From: Aminobacter aganoensis
Lineage (GTDB): Bacteria; Pseudomonadota; Alphaproteobacteria; Rhizobiales; Rhizobiaceae
DNA length: 64,000 nt
Reading direction: 5' to 3'
Assembly: GCF_014206975.1 (NCBI RefSeq)
Contig: NZ_JACHOU010000005.1
Coordinates: forward strand, 186,001-250,000
Shown: piece by piece, positions 8,222 through 16,624 of the stretch
Layout: each line of letters opens with the position of its first letter
Numbering within the stretch: position 1 is the stretch's first letter
Notes under the pieces: model-generated
The model's input: only the letters and a program-made list of their open reading frames with translations
The model's database searches: none
What the model was told of the DNA's origin: nothing
Program-made: the position numbers and the translations under genes

Positions 8222-9838
8222 ATGCAGACGTTCGACTTCATTGTTGTCGGTTCAGGTTCCGCCGGTTCGGTGGTGGCCGAGCGGCTGTCGGCGAGCGGGC
8301 GTCATTCGGTGCTGGTGATCGAGGCCGGCGGCACGGACCGCCGCTTCTTCGTCCAGATGCCGCTCGGCTACGGCAAGACCTTCTTCGACCCTGCCGTGAA
8401 CTGGAACTATGCCGCCGAGCCCGACCCCGGCCTTGCCGGCAACAAGGATCACTGGCCGCGCGGCAAGATTCTCGGCGGCTCCAGCTCGATCAATGCCATG
8501 GTGTGGATCCGGGGTGCGCGCGAGGATTTCGACGCCTGGCGCAACGCCGGCAATCCCGGCTGGGGTTTCGACGACCTGCTGCCCGCCTTCAAGGCAATCG
8601 AGGACAACCAGGCTGGCAGTACCAAGCTGCGCGGCAGGGGCGGGCCGATCCACGTCACCGACAACAGGAACAACGTCCATCCGCTAACCCACCGCTTCCT
8701 GGCTGCGGCGCAAGCGGCCGGGCTGTCGTTGAATCAGGACTTCAACGGCGAGGCCCAAGAGGGCGTCGGCGTTTATCAAATCACCACAAAGGGCGGCCGG
8801 CGCATGTCGGCGGCACGCGCCTTCCTGCGCCCGGCGATGAAGCGCGCCAATGTCCGGGTCGAGACCAACGCGCTGGTGACCAAGGTGCTGTTCGACGGCA
8901 AGCGCGCCGTCGGCGTCGAGTATCGGCAGGACGGCGCGAAAAAGACGGCCCGCGCCGGCCGCGAGGTGATCCTCTCCGGCGGTTCGGTCAACACGCCGCA
9001 ACTGCTGCAGCTCTCGGGCATCGGCCCGGCAGGGCTGCTCGGCGAGCTCGGCAGGCCGGTGCTGCACGCCAACGAACATGTCGGCCGCAACCTGCAGGAC
9101 CACCAGGGCATCAACTACACCTGGAAGGCCAAGGTGCCGACGCTGAACCAGCTGCTGCGGCCCTGGTGGGGCAAGGCGCTCGCCGGCATGCAATACCTGG
9201 CGTTGCGCACCGGCCCGCTGTCGATGAGCATGAACCAGGGCGGCGGCTTCTTCCGCTCCGATCCGGCACGCGCACGCCCCAACATGCAGCTCTATTTCCA
9301 GGTTTTTTCCACCGTGCTGCCGAAGGCCGGCGAGCGCCCGATCCTGTCGCCCGATCCCTTCCCCGGCTTTTCCATCGGCCTGTCCAACTGCCGCCCGTCG
9401 AGCCGTGGCGAGATCATGATCCGCTCCGCCGATCCGACCGTTTACCCGCGCATCACCGTCAACGCCTATTCGACGGAGAGCGATGTCGCCGAGATGCTCG
9501 ACGCAGTGAAATTCCTGCGCAAGATCGCCGCGCAGACGCCCATCGCAGACATCATCGCGGAAGAGGTTTTGCCAGGTCCGTCAATCACTTCCGACGCCGA
9601 CTTGATTCACGATTTCCGCAAGCGCTCGGGCACCGTCTACCATCCCGTCTCGACCTGCCGGATGGGCCCGGACCCGTCGACCTCGGTGGTCGACCCGCGC
9701 CTGCGCGTCCACGGGGTCGAAGGTTTGCGCGTCATCGACGCCTCGATCTTCCCCGACAACATCACCGGCAACACCAACGCCGCCGCCATCATGACCGGCT
9801 GGAAAGGCGCGGGGCTGGTGCTGGAGGATGTTGGGTGA
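8222..9838 (+). CDS. GMC-family FAD-dependent oxidoreductase (choline/alcohol dehydrogenase type)
   Basis: A 538-residue GMC oxidoreductase. The N-terminal FAD motif is FIVVGSGSAGSVVAERL. GMC signature 1 is visible as KILGGSSSINAMVWIRG, and the second as SGGSVNTPQLLQLSGIG. The C-terminal catalytic His region is VYHPVSTCRMG, and NITGNTNAAAIMTGWKGA ends the FAD site. Such enzymes oxidise alcohols to aldehydes or ketones; the substrate cannot be read from sequence. An in-frame start at 8195 is possible. It precedes an enolase-superfamily enzyme and a beta-hydroxyacid dehydrogenase, with a repeat element between, suggesting sugar or hydroxyacid catabolism. Confidence 0.9.
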   Translation: MQTFDFIVVGSGSAGSVVAERLSASGRHSVLVIEAGGTDRRFFVQMPLGYGKTFFDPAVNWNYAAEPDPGLAGNKDHWPRGKILGGSSSINAMVWIRGAREDFDAWRNAGNPGWGFDDLLPAFKAIEDNQAGSTKLRGRGGPIHVTDNRNNVHPLTHRFLAAAQAAGLSLNQDFNGEAQEGVGVYQITTKGGRRMSAARAFLRPAMKRANVRVETNALVTKVLFDGKRAVGVEYRQDGAKKTARAGREVILSGGSVNTPQLLQLSGIGPAGLLGELGRPVLHANEHVGRNLQDHQGINYTWKAKVPTLNQLLRPWWGKALAGMQYLALRTGPLSMSMNQGGGFFRSDPARARPNMQLYFQVFSTVLPKAGERPILSPDPFPGFSIGLSNCRPSSRGEIMIRSADPTVYPRITVNAYSTESDVAEMLDAVKFLRKIAAQTPIADIIAEEVLPGPSITSDADLIHDFRKRSGTVYHPVSTCRMGPDPSTSVVDPRLRVHGVEGLRVIDASIFPDNITGNTNAAAIMTGWKGAGLVLEDVG

Positions 9839-9863
9839 AGAGTTTCCGACGTTGGCGCGGTCA

Positions 9864-9980
9864 CTCACCCTTACCCTCTCCCCGTGAAGGACGGGGAGAG
9901 GGAGGCGTCAACAGCGCCGCTTGTCCCTTCTCCCCGTCCTTACGGGGAGAAGGTGCCGGCAGGCGGATGAGGGGCGGCGC
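9864..9980. repeat. Rhizobial-type palindromic intergenic repeat, copy 1
   Basis: The stretch contains two inverted hairpin blocks, CTCTCCCCG with CGGGGAGAG and CTTCTCCCCG with CGGGGAGAAG. It ends in GGTGCCGGCAGGCGGATGAG. The same order of blocks recurs at 12598-12777. It resembles the short mosaic palindromes of rhizobial genomes. It lies between the GMC oxidoreductase and the downstream enzyme genes. Confidence 0.8.
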
Positions 9981-10010
9981 ACCGTCAACTAGGTTACGGG
10001 AGGAATCCGC

Positions 10011-11222
10011 ATGAAGATCACCGACGTAAGGACATTCGTGGTCAACAACCCGCCGCCCGGCATCGGCGGCAAGTATTTCATCTTCGTCAAGCTCACCACC
10101 GACGGCGGCGTGGTCGGTTATGGCGAGGCCTACAACGCCACCTTCTCGGCCGATGTCACGGCGAAGATGATCGAGGACATGGCCGAGCGCTATCTTCTGG
10201 GACAGGACCCGCACGACATCGAAAACCTGTTCCGCCGCTGCTATTCCTCCGGCTTCACCCAGCGCCCCGACGTCTCGGCCATGGGCTGCTTCTCGGCGCT
10301 GGAGATGGCCTGCTGGGACATCATCGGCAAGGAGGCCGGCAAGCCGGTCTACAAGCTGCTCGGCGGCCAGGTACACGAGACTTTGCGCTCCTACACCTAC
10401 CTCTACCCACACACGGGCAGCGTCCACACCGAGGATGTCGCGCCGAAGAACGTCTACAACGATCCCGACATGGCGGCCGAATGCGCCGCCCTTTATGTCG
10501 ACCAGGGTTTTAGCGCGGTGAAGCTCGACCCGGCCGGTCCGTGGACCGCCTATGACGGCCACCAACCGCGCCTGATCGACATCGACCTGTCGGTGCGCAT
10601 GATGAAGGCCATCCGCGAGGCTGTCGGCACCCGCGCCGACATCCTTTTCGGCACCCATGGCCAGTTCACTGCCTCGGGAGCGCTGCGCATGGCGCGTGCC
10701 ATCGAGCCCTATGACCCCTTGTGGTTCGAGGAACCGGTGCCGCCTGATATGCCCGAAGTGATGGCTCAGGTCGCGCGCGGCACCTCGATCCCAATCGCCA
10801 CCGGCGAGCGGCTGACGACAAGATTCGAGTTCGCCCGCGTCATCGAAAACCGTGCCGCCACCATCCTGCAGCCCGATCTCGGCCGCTCCGGCGGCATCCT
10901 CGAAACCAAGAAGATCGCCGCCATGGCCGAGGCCTATCATATCCAGGTGGCGCCGCACTGCTATTGCGGCCCGATCGTCGGCGCCGCCAACATTCAGCTC
11001 GCCGTCACCCTGCCCAATTTCCTCATCCTGGAATCGCTCAAGCAGTGGGACGGTTTCCACGCCAGCCTGCTGAAGAACAAGATCGAATGGCAGGACGGCA
11101 ACGTCATCCCGTCGAAGGAGCCCGGCCTCGGCGTCGAGCTCGACGAGACTGTCTGCGAGGCCAATCCCTATGATGGTCCCCACCTGCATCTGCAGATGGT
11201 TCAGACCCCGCTGATGCCATGA
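10011..11222 (+). CDS. Mandelate racemase/muconate lactonizing enzyme family protein
   Basis: A 403-residue enolase-superfamily enzyme: N-terminal capping domain, then a barrel. Seen are two acidic metal-ligand strands (LWFEEPVPP and IATGERL) and the catalytic His region (QVAPHCYCGP). In the place of the first metal Asp the sequence reads LFGTHGQF, so that ligand is not obvious. The general layout is closest to sugar-acid dehydratases and cycloisomerases such as the galactonate dehydratase group, but the substrate is unresolved. Its stop overlaps the start of the next gene (ATGA), so the two are translationally coupled and probably act in one pathway. Confidence 0.85.
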   Translation: MKITDVRTFVVNNPPPGIGGKYFIFVKLTTDGGVVGYGEAYNATFSADVTAKMIEDMAERYLLGQDPHDIENLFRRCYSSGFTQRPDVSAMGCFSALEMACWDIIGKEAGKPVYKLLGGQVHETLRSYTYLYPHTGSVHTEDVAPKNVYNDPDMAAECAALYVDQGFSAVKLDPAGPWTAYDGHQPRLIDIDLSVRMMKAIREAVGTRADILFGTHGQFTASGALRMARAIEPYDPLWFEEPVPPDMPEVMAQVARGTSIPIATGERLTTRFEFARVIENRAATILQPDLGRSGGILETKKIAAMAEAYHIQVAPHCYCGPIVGAANIQLAVTLPNFLILESLKQWDGFHASLLKNKIEWQDGNVIPSKEPGLGVELDETVCEANPYDGPHLHLQMVQTPLMP

Positions 11223-12136
11223 CAAAACCCCTCGCCTACGCCTTCGTCGGCCTCGGCCACCTCGGCGCCAACCTCGCCGCATGCTTGCTGCGCGGCGGCT
11301 TCGAGGTGGTCGTCCATGACCGCAACCCCGAGGCGGTCGAGTGTCTCGTCGCACTGGGTGCGACCGCAGCATCAAGCCCATCCGATGCCGCCGCCCGCGC
11401 CGGCAACGCCATCACCTGCCTGCCCTCGCCCAAGGTCAGTGAGGCGGTGCTGATTGGTCCGGAGGGCCTGCTCGCCGGCTTGCCCAAGGGCGGCAGCTGG
11501 ATCGAGATGTCGACCAACGGCCGCGACGAGATCCTGCGCCTTGCCGACCTGGCCGCCGAGGCTGGCATCTACACGCTGGAATGCCCCGTCACCGGCGGCG
11601 TGCACCTTGCCGCCGAAGGCAGGATTACGGCGCTCGTCGGCGGCGATCCTGCGCTTTACCAGCGCCACCGCGCGGCGATCGAGGCGATGTGCGCCAGATC
11701 GTTCCTGATGGGGCCGATCGGCTCGGCGGCGGTGATCAAGGTCATCACCAACATGCTCGCCTTCATCCACCTCGTCGCCGCCGGTGAGGCGCTGATGCTG
11801 GCAAAGATGGGCGGGCTCGACCTCGCCCAGGCCTACCACGCCATCGTTGCCTCCTCGGGCAACAGCTTCGTCCACGAGACCGAGAGCCAGCTGGTGCTCA
11901 ACGGCTCCTACGACATCGGCTTCACCATGGACCTGGCGCTGAAGGACCTCGGCTTTGCGCTGGCCATGGCGCGCGACGGCGGCGTGCCGCTCGACCTCGC
12001 CGAGCGCGTCAACGCGATCTTCGAACGCGGCAAGGCGGCCTATGGCGGCGATGCCTGGTCGACGATGATCGTCAAGTTGCTGGAGGACGCGACGGGTACA
12101 GACCTGCGCGCGCCGGGATTTCCAGCGAAGCTTTGA
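11219..12136 (+). CDS. NAD(P)-dependent beta-hydroxyacid dehydrogenase (3-hydroxyisobutyrate dehydrogenase family)
   Basis: A 305-residue enzyme with a Rossmann motif at the start (YAFVGLGHLGANLAACLLRGGFEVVVHDRNPE). The substrate-binding block is ECPVTGGVHLAAEGRITALVGG. The helix carrying the catalytic Lys follows: SAAVIKVITNMLAFIHLVAAGEALMLA. Family members oxidise beta-hydroxyacids or reduce the matching semialdehydes. The overlap with the enolase-superfamily gene supports a shared sugar-acid or hydroxyacid pathway. A palindromic repeat follows the stop codon. Confidence 0.9.
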   Translation: MTKPLAYAFVGLGHLGANLAACLLRGGFEVVVHDRNPEAVECLVALGATAASSPSDAAARAGNAITCLPSPKVSEAVLIGPEGLLAGLPKGGSWIEMSTNGRDEILRLADLAAEAGIYTLECPVTGGVHLAAEGRITALVGGDPALYQRHRAAIEAMCARSFLMGPIGSAAVIKVITNMLAFIHLVAAGEALMLAKMGGLDLAQAYHAIVASSGNSFVHETESQLVLNGSYDIGFTMDLALKDLGFALAMARDGGVPLDLAERVNAIFERGKAAYGGDAWSTMIVKLLEDATGTDLRAPGFPAKL

Positions 12137-12150
12137 ATGGCAGCGACGTC

Positions 12151-12267
12151 ACCCTCCCCCTTGTGGGGAGGGTCGGCGCGAAGCGACGGGGTGGGGTCGG
12201 CAAGCTCCGCGTTTTACGAGTACCCCCACCCGGCCCTGCGGGCCACCCTCCCCACAAGGGGGAGGGT
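12151..12267. repeat. Miniature palindromic element with perfect 23-base terminal inverted repeats
   Basis: Positions 12151-12173 and 12245-12267 are exact reverse complements (both ends read ACCCTCCCC... to ...GGAGGGT). The inside, about 70 bases, contains CGACGGGGTGGGG and CCCCCACCC blocks that can also pair. No reading frame is present. It has the size of a non-autonomous mobile or rhizobial palindromic element. Confidence 0.85.
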
Positions 12268-12355
12268 AAGGGCCCTCACCGCCTGCCCTATCCCCAGCCT
12301 TTGACTCCCGGCTTCAGCCTGAGATAGCCCTGAGTTCCATCTGAAGGAATCTCCG

Positions 12356-12577
12356 ATGCGGCCGAGCCTGAGGGCAAAAATTCTCGACGTCTGCGCGCGC
12401 AAGATCGCCGCCAAGGGCCCAGATGTCGGACTGTCCTTCTATGCGTTTTTTGCCAACAGGAACGACGATCCGGAGCTTCTGATGGAAGCCGCCGAATGGT
12501 GGATCCGCACCCACAAGCTCGACCACTTCGAAAAAGCGACGAAGATCGAGGCACTGGTCCGGGCGATGGATGCCTAG
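12356..12577 (+). CDS. Small conserved-looking hypothetical protein
   Basis: A 73-residue soluble protein starting at ATG 12356 with AAGGAA just upstream. It is rich in Ala and charged residues and likely helical (LRAKILDVCARKIAAKG, then LMEAAEWWIRTHKLDHFEKATKIEALVRAMD). No membrane segment or known motif is seen. It lies alone between two repeat elements. I do not recognise the family. Confidence 0.65.
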   Translation: MRPSLRAKILDVCARKIAAKGPDVGLSFYAFFANRNDDPELLMEAAEWWIRTHKLDHFEKATKIEALVRAMDA

Positions 12578-12597
12578 CAATCTGCCTTACGAATTTG

Positions 12598-12777
12598 CCC
12601 CTCACCCTTACCCTCTCCCCGTAAAAGACGGGGAGAGGGAGACGTCGGCATTGCGCCCTTCATTGCTCGTTGGCTCGGCAGCGCGCACGACCCAGGGAGG
12701 GCGCAGCGCCGCGGCAGTGTTCCCTTCTCCTCGTCATGACGCGGAGAAGGTGCCGGCAGGCGGATGAGGGGCAGCGC
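12598..12777. repeat. Rhizobial-type palindromic intergenic repeat, copy 2
   Basis: The block order is the same as at 9864-9980: TCACCCTTACCCTCTCCCCG, a CGGGGAGAGGGA return arm, then TTCTCCTCG and GCGGAGAAGGTGCCGGCAGG, ending in CGGATGAGGGGC. An extra 60 or so bases sit between the two hairpins. It fills the gap before the lipid kinase gene. Confidence 0.75.
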
Positions 12778-12831
12778 TAAGAAATCAGGCACATAGCCCA
12801 ATTTCCCGATTCTTTTCCCGAACCCTTTGAA

Positions 12832-13770
12832 TCAGCACCTGACCTTCAACGCCTTGGGCACCATCTCGTAGGTCGCCGGAATATGCCCCGGCGATTCCCC
12901 GTCGATGTCGACCAGCGCGGCATTGGCGAGCGGATCGCCCAGCGGCTCGACCACGACCTTGCGCCCGCGCAGGATGGTGATGGCGGGATGGTTGCGATGG
13001 CGCCCGCCATAAAGCAGGCGCAGGTCGAGCATCAGCTTGAGCTTGCTCGCGGCACGCAGGATGACGATGTCGAACAACCCGTCGTCGGGTTCGGCATCGG
13101 GCGCGATCATCATGCCGCCGCCGAAGAACCGTTCGTTGGCCACCGCGACCAGCGCCACCTTGGCTTCGACCGGCGCGTCGCCGTCGACCGTGATGCGGAC
13201 GTCCTGGAAACGATAGCGCACGAATTCGGTCACCGTGCGCCAGAAGAACAGCGCCTTGGCCGAGCCGCGCCCCTTGCGCCGGTCGGCGTTGACCGCGCGA
13301 ACCGTGGCCCCTGACATGCCCAGGCTGGCGATATTGACGAAGTGGCGGCTCGCCAGCCGGCCGTGATCCTCGATGAACGAGATGCGGCCGGCGTCGATCA
13401 GCCGGTCCGTGCCGCTGGCGATGCGCTCGACCGCCGCAGCGACATCGACCGGAATGCCCATGCCACGGGCAAAGTCGAGGCCGGTGCCACATGGCAGGAC
13501 GCCGAGCACCGCCGTGCTGCCGGTTTCGGCCTGCATCTGCAGCAGCCCGTCGGCCACCTCGCTGATCGTGCCGTCGCCGCCGGCGGCAACGACGATCTCG
13601 CATCCCAGCGCCACCAAGTCACGGGCCAGCACCGCCCCGTCGCCAGGCTCTTCGGTCTCACGGATGTCGAGGTCGGAAAAGCGCGCCGACAGCGTCGCCA
13701 CGACCTCCGTCCAATGCGCGTCCAGCCGGCCACCGCCAGCCACCGGATTCCTGACCACGCCGATCTTCAC
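12832..13770 (-). CDS. Diacylglycerol/sphingosine kinase family lipid kinase (YegS/DagK-like)
   Basis: A 312-residue DAGK catalytic-domain protein. Diagnostic segments are IGVVRNPVAGGGR, the nucleotide-binding VVAAGGDGTISEVADGLL and LPCGTGLDFARGMGIP. The C-terminal beta domain includes FFGGGMMIAPDAEPDDGLFDIVIL. It probably phosphorylates a membrane lipid. The GTG at 13770 is preferred because GGAGG lies 9 bases upstream and the protein then begins at the usual first strand. A GTG at 13779 abuts that site too closely. It stands alone. Confidence 0.88.
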   Translation of the reverse strand: MKIGVVRNPVAGGGRLDAHWTEVVATLSARFSDLDIRETEEPGDGAVLARDLVALGCEIVVAAGGDGTISEVADGLLQMQAETGSTAVLGVLPCGTGLDFARGMGIPVDVAAAVERIASGTDRLIDAGRISFIEDHGRLASRHFVNIASLGMSGATVRAVNADRRKGRGSAKALFFWRTVTEFVRYRFQDVRITVDGDAPVEAKVALVAVANERFFGGGMMIAPDAEPDDGLFDIVILRAASKLKLMLDLRLLYGGRHRNHPAITILRGRKVVVEPLGDPLANAALVDIDGESPGHIPATYEMVPKALKVRC

Positions 13771-13997
13771 GAAACGCACCCTCCCGGCGGCACTCGCGCC
13801 GCCGCCTCCCCGCTTATTGTTCGCCGCACGGGCGAATGCGCAAGGGGGAAGGTTGCGAAGTTCACATCTACCGAGGCCTTACCGCCACAACGCCGACGCG
13901 AATTCACACAGCCACCGTCATGCCATGATTGCGGCCAACTGGCGCCGCGTTCGGGGCGGAGAAATCGCGTCGTCAACAATCCCTGAGGATTCGGACC

Positions 13998-14414
13998 GTG
14001 ATCAAGTCAGCCCTTGTCGCCATGACCATCGTCGGCTGCGACTGCGATGCCAAGCTCTGCGAATATATCGGCGAGACGCCGGCGCAATGGACTTCGGTCG
14101 CCGATTGCGAGGCGGCGATGAAGAGCCGCATCCTGCGCGAAGGCAATCACGACTACCCGCTGGTGACCGGCATCTGCCGCACCACCGTCTTTGCCGAACC
14201 GCAGCTTGCTTCGGCTCCGGCCACGCCGGCCCAGCCTGAAATCCAGCCCGCCGCCTATTCCGGCATCGTCGAGGGCGGCGAGTCCGCACTTTACCCCACC
14301 ACGAATGGCTATGCGCTGGTCCGCTCCGGCCTCGGCCACGCCGCGGGCGGCACGCTGGCTGCCGCCAGGCGCTCGACCAACTGGCTGGCGGAAAAGTTTC
14401 CGATCGCTTTCTGA
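13998..14414 (+). CDS. Exported hypothetical protein with N-terminal Cys cluster
   Basis: A 138-residue protein starting at GTG 13998 with GAGGAT upstream. A short hydrophobic start (IKSALVAMTIVGC) leads into CDCDAKLC, then a Cys-containing domain (SVADCEAAMKSRILREGNHDYPLVTGICRTT). A Pro/Ala-rich linker and a C-terminal segment follow. Four Cys within the first 30 residues suggest disulphides or a metal site in the periplasm; a lipobox at Cys14 is possible. I do not recognise the family. It is convergent with the DUF1344 gene. Confidence 0.65.
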   Translation: MIKSALVAMTIVGCDCDAKLCEYIGETPAQWTSVADCEAAMKSRILREGNHDYPLVTGICRTTVFAEPQLASAPATPAQPEIQPAAYSGIVEGGESALYPTTNGYALVRSGLGHAAGGTLAAARRSTNWLAEKFPIAF

Positions 14415-14452
14415 CGCGTCAACGCTTCGGAAAGAATGGCCTCGGAAAAAGA

Positions 14453-14478
14453 ATGGCCGACCCGCGAACGGGCCGGCC
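14453..14478 (-). terminator. Intrinsic terminator of the DUF1344 gene
   Basis: An 11-base stem with one mismatch and a 4-base loop, TGGCCGACCCG with CGGGCCGGCCA. On the minus strand the stem is followed by ATTCTTTTTCC, which fits an intrinsic terminator for the gene at 14561-14803. It may also act on the convergent gene at 13998. Confidence 0.7.
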
Positions 14479-14560
14479 AAAGGTAGCTTGGAAGGGTGTC
14501 GAGAATGTCGCGCGCCGGTGGCGAATGGGGGGCAGCAAGGCGCGCCTTCGCGAAGCGGCC

Positions 14561-14803
14561 TCAGGAGGCCTTTTCGATCGCGGTCACGGCACCGGTGGTA
14601 TCGTCCACGGTCACCTTCACCTTGGCGCCTGCGGCCAGTTCGTCGACCTTGATGGTTTCGGGGATGACATAGACCTTGCCGTCTTCCAGCGTGATGGAAC
14701 GCGTCGCCGGGTCGACCGACTGCACGGTGCCTTCGATGTCGGCGGCATAGGCGGCACCGATGAAGGCAAACGAAGCGACGGCCGTTGCAAGAAACTTGTT
14801 CAT
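14561..14803 (-). CDS. DUF1344 small exported protein
   Basis: An 80-residue protein with a signal peptide ending near AYAAD, then one small beta-rich domain (IEGTVQSVDPATRSITLEDGKVYVIP and AGAKVKVTVDDTTGAVTAIE). This is the DUF1344 pattern found in Rhizobiales and is of unknown function. The fold is probably OB-like. GGAG lies 8 bases before the ATG. It is a single gene with its own terminator. Confidence 0.88.
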   Translation of the reverse strand: MNKFLATAVASFAFIGAAYAADIEGTVQSVDPATRSITLEDGKVYVIPETIKVDELAAGAKVKVTVDDTTGAVTAIEKAS

Positions 14804-15222
14804 GTCTGGTACTCCGGTTCTGTCTCGTCCTCGCGGGCTTCACCCTCTCAGCAATGCCCGCCGAACGACCTGGAGATTGACCGCGGGGCCGGCCGGACGC
14901 AAATCACGTTGCGTGAAATTACCGAATAGAATCAGCGGCTTATTTCCGCCATATTCGACGGCAGCCTGCGTTGTTTCAGGTGATTTGTTGTCCTCGCATC
15001 AGCACGCATCGCCTTGATGGCCATGGCGTGGAGACCGTCACATCAGCGTCATCGCAGGGCCATCCCATGGCCGGATTGTCCGACGGCCGATCACAAAACA
15101 CCGAAAAATCCATCGCCATGGACGAAACCGCCGCGACGTTTTGCACCGCCGTTTCGTTGGGCCAGCCCGGCGCCTCCGCTTCACAGCCGCCCGCCGATCT
15201 GGCATAGCTTGGGCAGCGCATC
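14804..15222. other. Intergenic region without a convincing gene
   Basis: About 420 bases hold the promoter side of the DUF1344 gene and the leader of the SemiSWEET gene. A 46-codon open frame at 15067-15207 (start MAGLSDGRS) has no clear ribosome binding site and no recognised motif, so it is not called. No RNA gene was recognised. Confidence 0.5.
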
Positions 15223-15504
15223 TTGTGCTTTTCGAAAGCTCCCGCCTTGAACCCCCTGTTCGAAATCGTCGGCGCCACCGCCGCCATCCTGACCACGCTT
15301 GCCTGGCTTCCGCAGATCATGAAGATCCTGCGCGAACGCAAGACGAGCGACATCTCGCTCGGCACCAACGCGGCGCTCGCCACCGGCATATCGCTGTGGA
15401 TCGTCTATGGCGTGGCGCTCGGCTCGCTGCCGGTGATCCTGTCCAACTCGATCACGCTGGTCTTCATCCTCGCCATCGTCGGGCTGAAGCTGCGCTTCGG
15501 CTAA
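15223..15504 (+). CDS. SemiSWEET-type PQ-loop sugar transporter
   Basis: A protein of 85-93 residues with three membrane helices, the half-transporter size of bacterial SemiSWEETs, which act as dimers. The PQ motif is LTTLAWLPQIMKILRERKTSDIS, followed by NAALATGISLWIVYGVALGSLPVILSN. Members move small sugars down their gradient across the inner membrane. The start is uncertain: TTG at 15223 or TTG at 15247, neither with a strong ribosome binding site. It is convergent with the DUF3137 gene. Confidence 0.85.
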   Translation: MCFSKAPALNPLFEIVGATAAILTTLAWLPQIMKILRERKTSDISLGTNAALATGISLWIVYGVALGSLPVILSNSITLVFILAIVGLKLRFG

Positions 15505-15517
15505 CGCGGGCGAGGGC

Positions 15518-16468
15518 TCAGGCACCGATCTTGCGCACCAGCGCGGCGGTCGCCAGGATCGTCGCCATGTCGGCGATCATCGGCTCGACATGGGCCTTGT
15601 AGTCGAGTGCGACAGTCGAGGCCGGCAGCTCGAAGAACTCCTTCTTGTGCGGCAGGAGCAGGAAGCCGTCGCCCTCGACGAGCGCGATCCGCGCCGGCTC
15701 GCCCGGCCAGGCCTCCTTGAGCCAGTCCAGCGCCTGCGCCATCTGTCCCGAAACCAGCGGCTTGGCCGCCTCGACGTTGTCGGTGCGAAAGTCATAGGCC
15801 TTGTCGAGTTCGCCCCCTGAGGCGATTTCCTGCAGCCCGCCGCCGAACATCTCGCGGAAGAAGCCCATCACCGTGTTGGTCTTCAGCGTCGCCACCAGCG
15901 TGCCCGGAAACGGCTTTGCCATGTCGAACGCCACAATGATGCCGTCGAACAGGCTGACGTCGGACTTTTCCACCCGGCGCGACAGGGCTGTCTCGTAGAG
16001 CTCGAACGAAAAGCCCTCATACGTGCCCGAAACGATGTCGTCGAAATGGCTGTCGTCGTAGTCGCCGATGGTCTCGCGTGGCAGCCGCCCGAAGCTCCGG
16101 GGCGTCTCGCCCTTCGCCAGCCGCATGTCGCCGACGAACCCGAACGCGATCGGCAGAAGCTTTTCGCGCAACGACGCCTGCAGGTCGCCTGCCGGCTTCG
16201 CCGCGCGGAAATAGACGAAGAACGAGGCGAGGAAGGCAACCGCGTAGAGATAGAGATGCGGCGTCGACACCCAGACCTCGGCGGGGTCGGCGGCAAGATT
16301 GAACACGACCGCGAGCACGGCGACTGCCAGCACCAGCAGGCCGAGGAACAGCGGCACGCGCCACAGCACCGAGCGTTTGGCGGCCTTGCGCCGCGCCTCG
16401 TAGGCGTCGATGTCCCGCCTGATGCCGGCGATGACAGCTTCGTCGGGCATGAAACCGGCTGCGCTCAT
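15518..16468 (-). CDS. DUF3137 membrane-associated protein
   Basis: A 316-residue protein with two membrane helices near the N-terminus (VPLFLGLLVLAVAVLAVVFNL and HLYLYAVAFLASFFVYF), then a soluble domain with the DUF3137 features SHFDDIVSGTYEGFSFELYETAL, FDGIIVAFDMAKPFPGTLVA and DGFLLLPHKKEFFE. The role is unknown. ATG at 16468 follows GGGGGC; a longer in-frame start at 16495 is less likely. It lies 13 bases from the convergent SemiSWEET gene. Confidence 0.85.
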   Translation of the reverse strand: MSAAGFMPDEAVIAGIRRDIDAYEARRKAAKRSVLWRVPLFLGLLVLAVAVLAVVFNLAADPAEVWVSTPHLYLYAVAFLASFFVYFRAAKPAGDLQASLREKLLPIAFGFVGDMRLAKGETPRSFGRLPRETIGDYDDSHFDDIVSGTYEGFSFELYETALSRRVEKSDVSLFDGIIVAFDMAKPFPGTLVATLKTNTVMGFFREMFGGGLQEIASGGELDKAYDFRTDNVEAAKPLVSGQMAQALDWLKEAWPGEPARIALVEGDGFLLLPHKKEFFELPASTVALDYKAHVEPMIADMATILATAALVRKIGA

Positions 16469-16624
16469 AAGTGCCCCCAAGCAGCGACTCGCCAAATCCC
16501 GCCAGACGCAAGCGACGCCGCATTTCGATGCGCCGGCTGCGTGGCTACCCGGCGGCTTGCGGAATGATAGCGGCTTTTCGGCAAATGTCGCGGTGGAAAC
16601 AAGGAGATGGCGCGACGAGCGGAA

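Noticed and set aside
15067-15207. A 46-codon open frame starting MAGLSDGRS
   Set aside because: No ribosome binding site and no recognised motif; it lies in the leader of the SemiSWEET gene.
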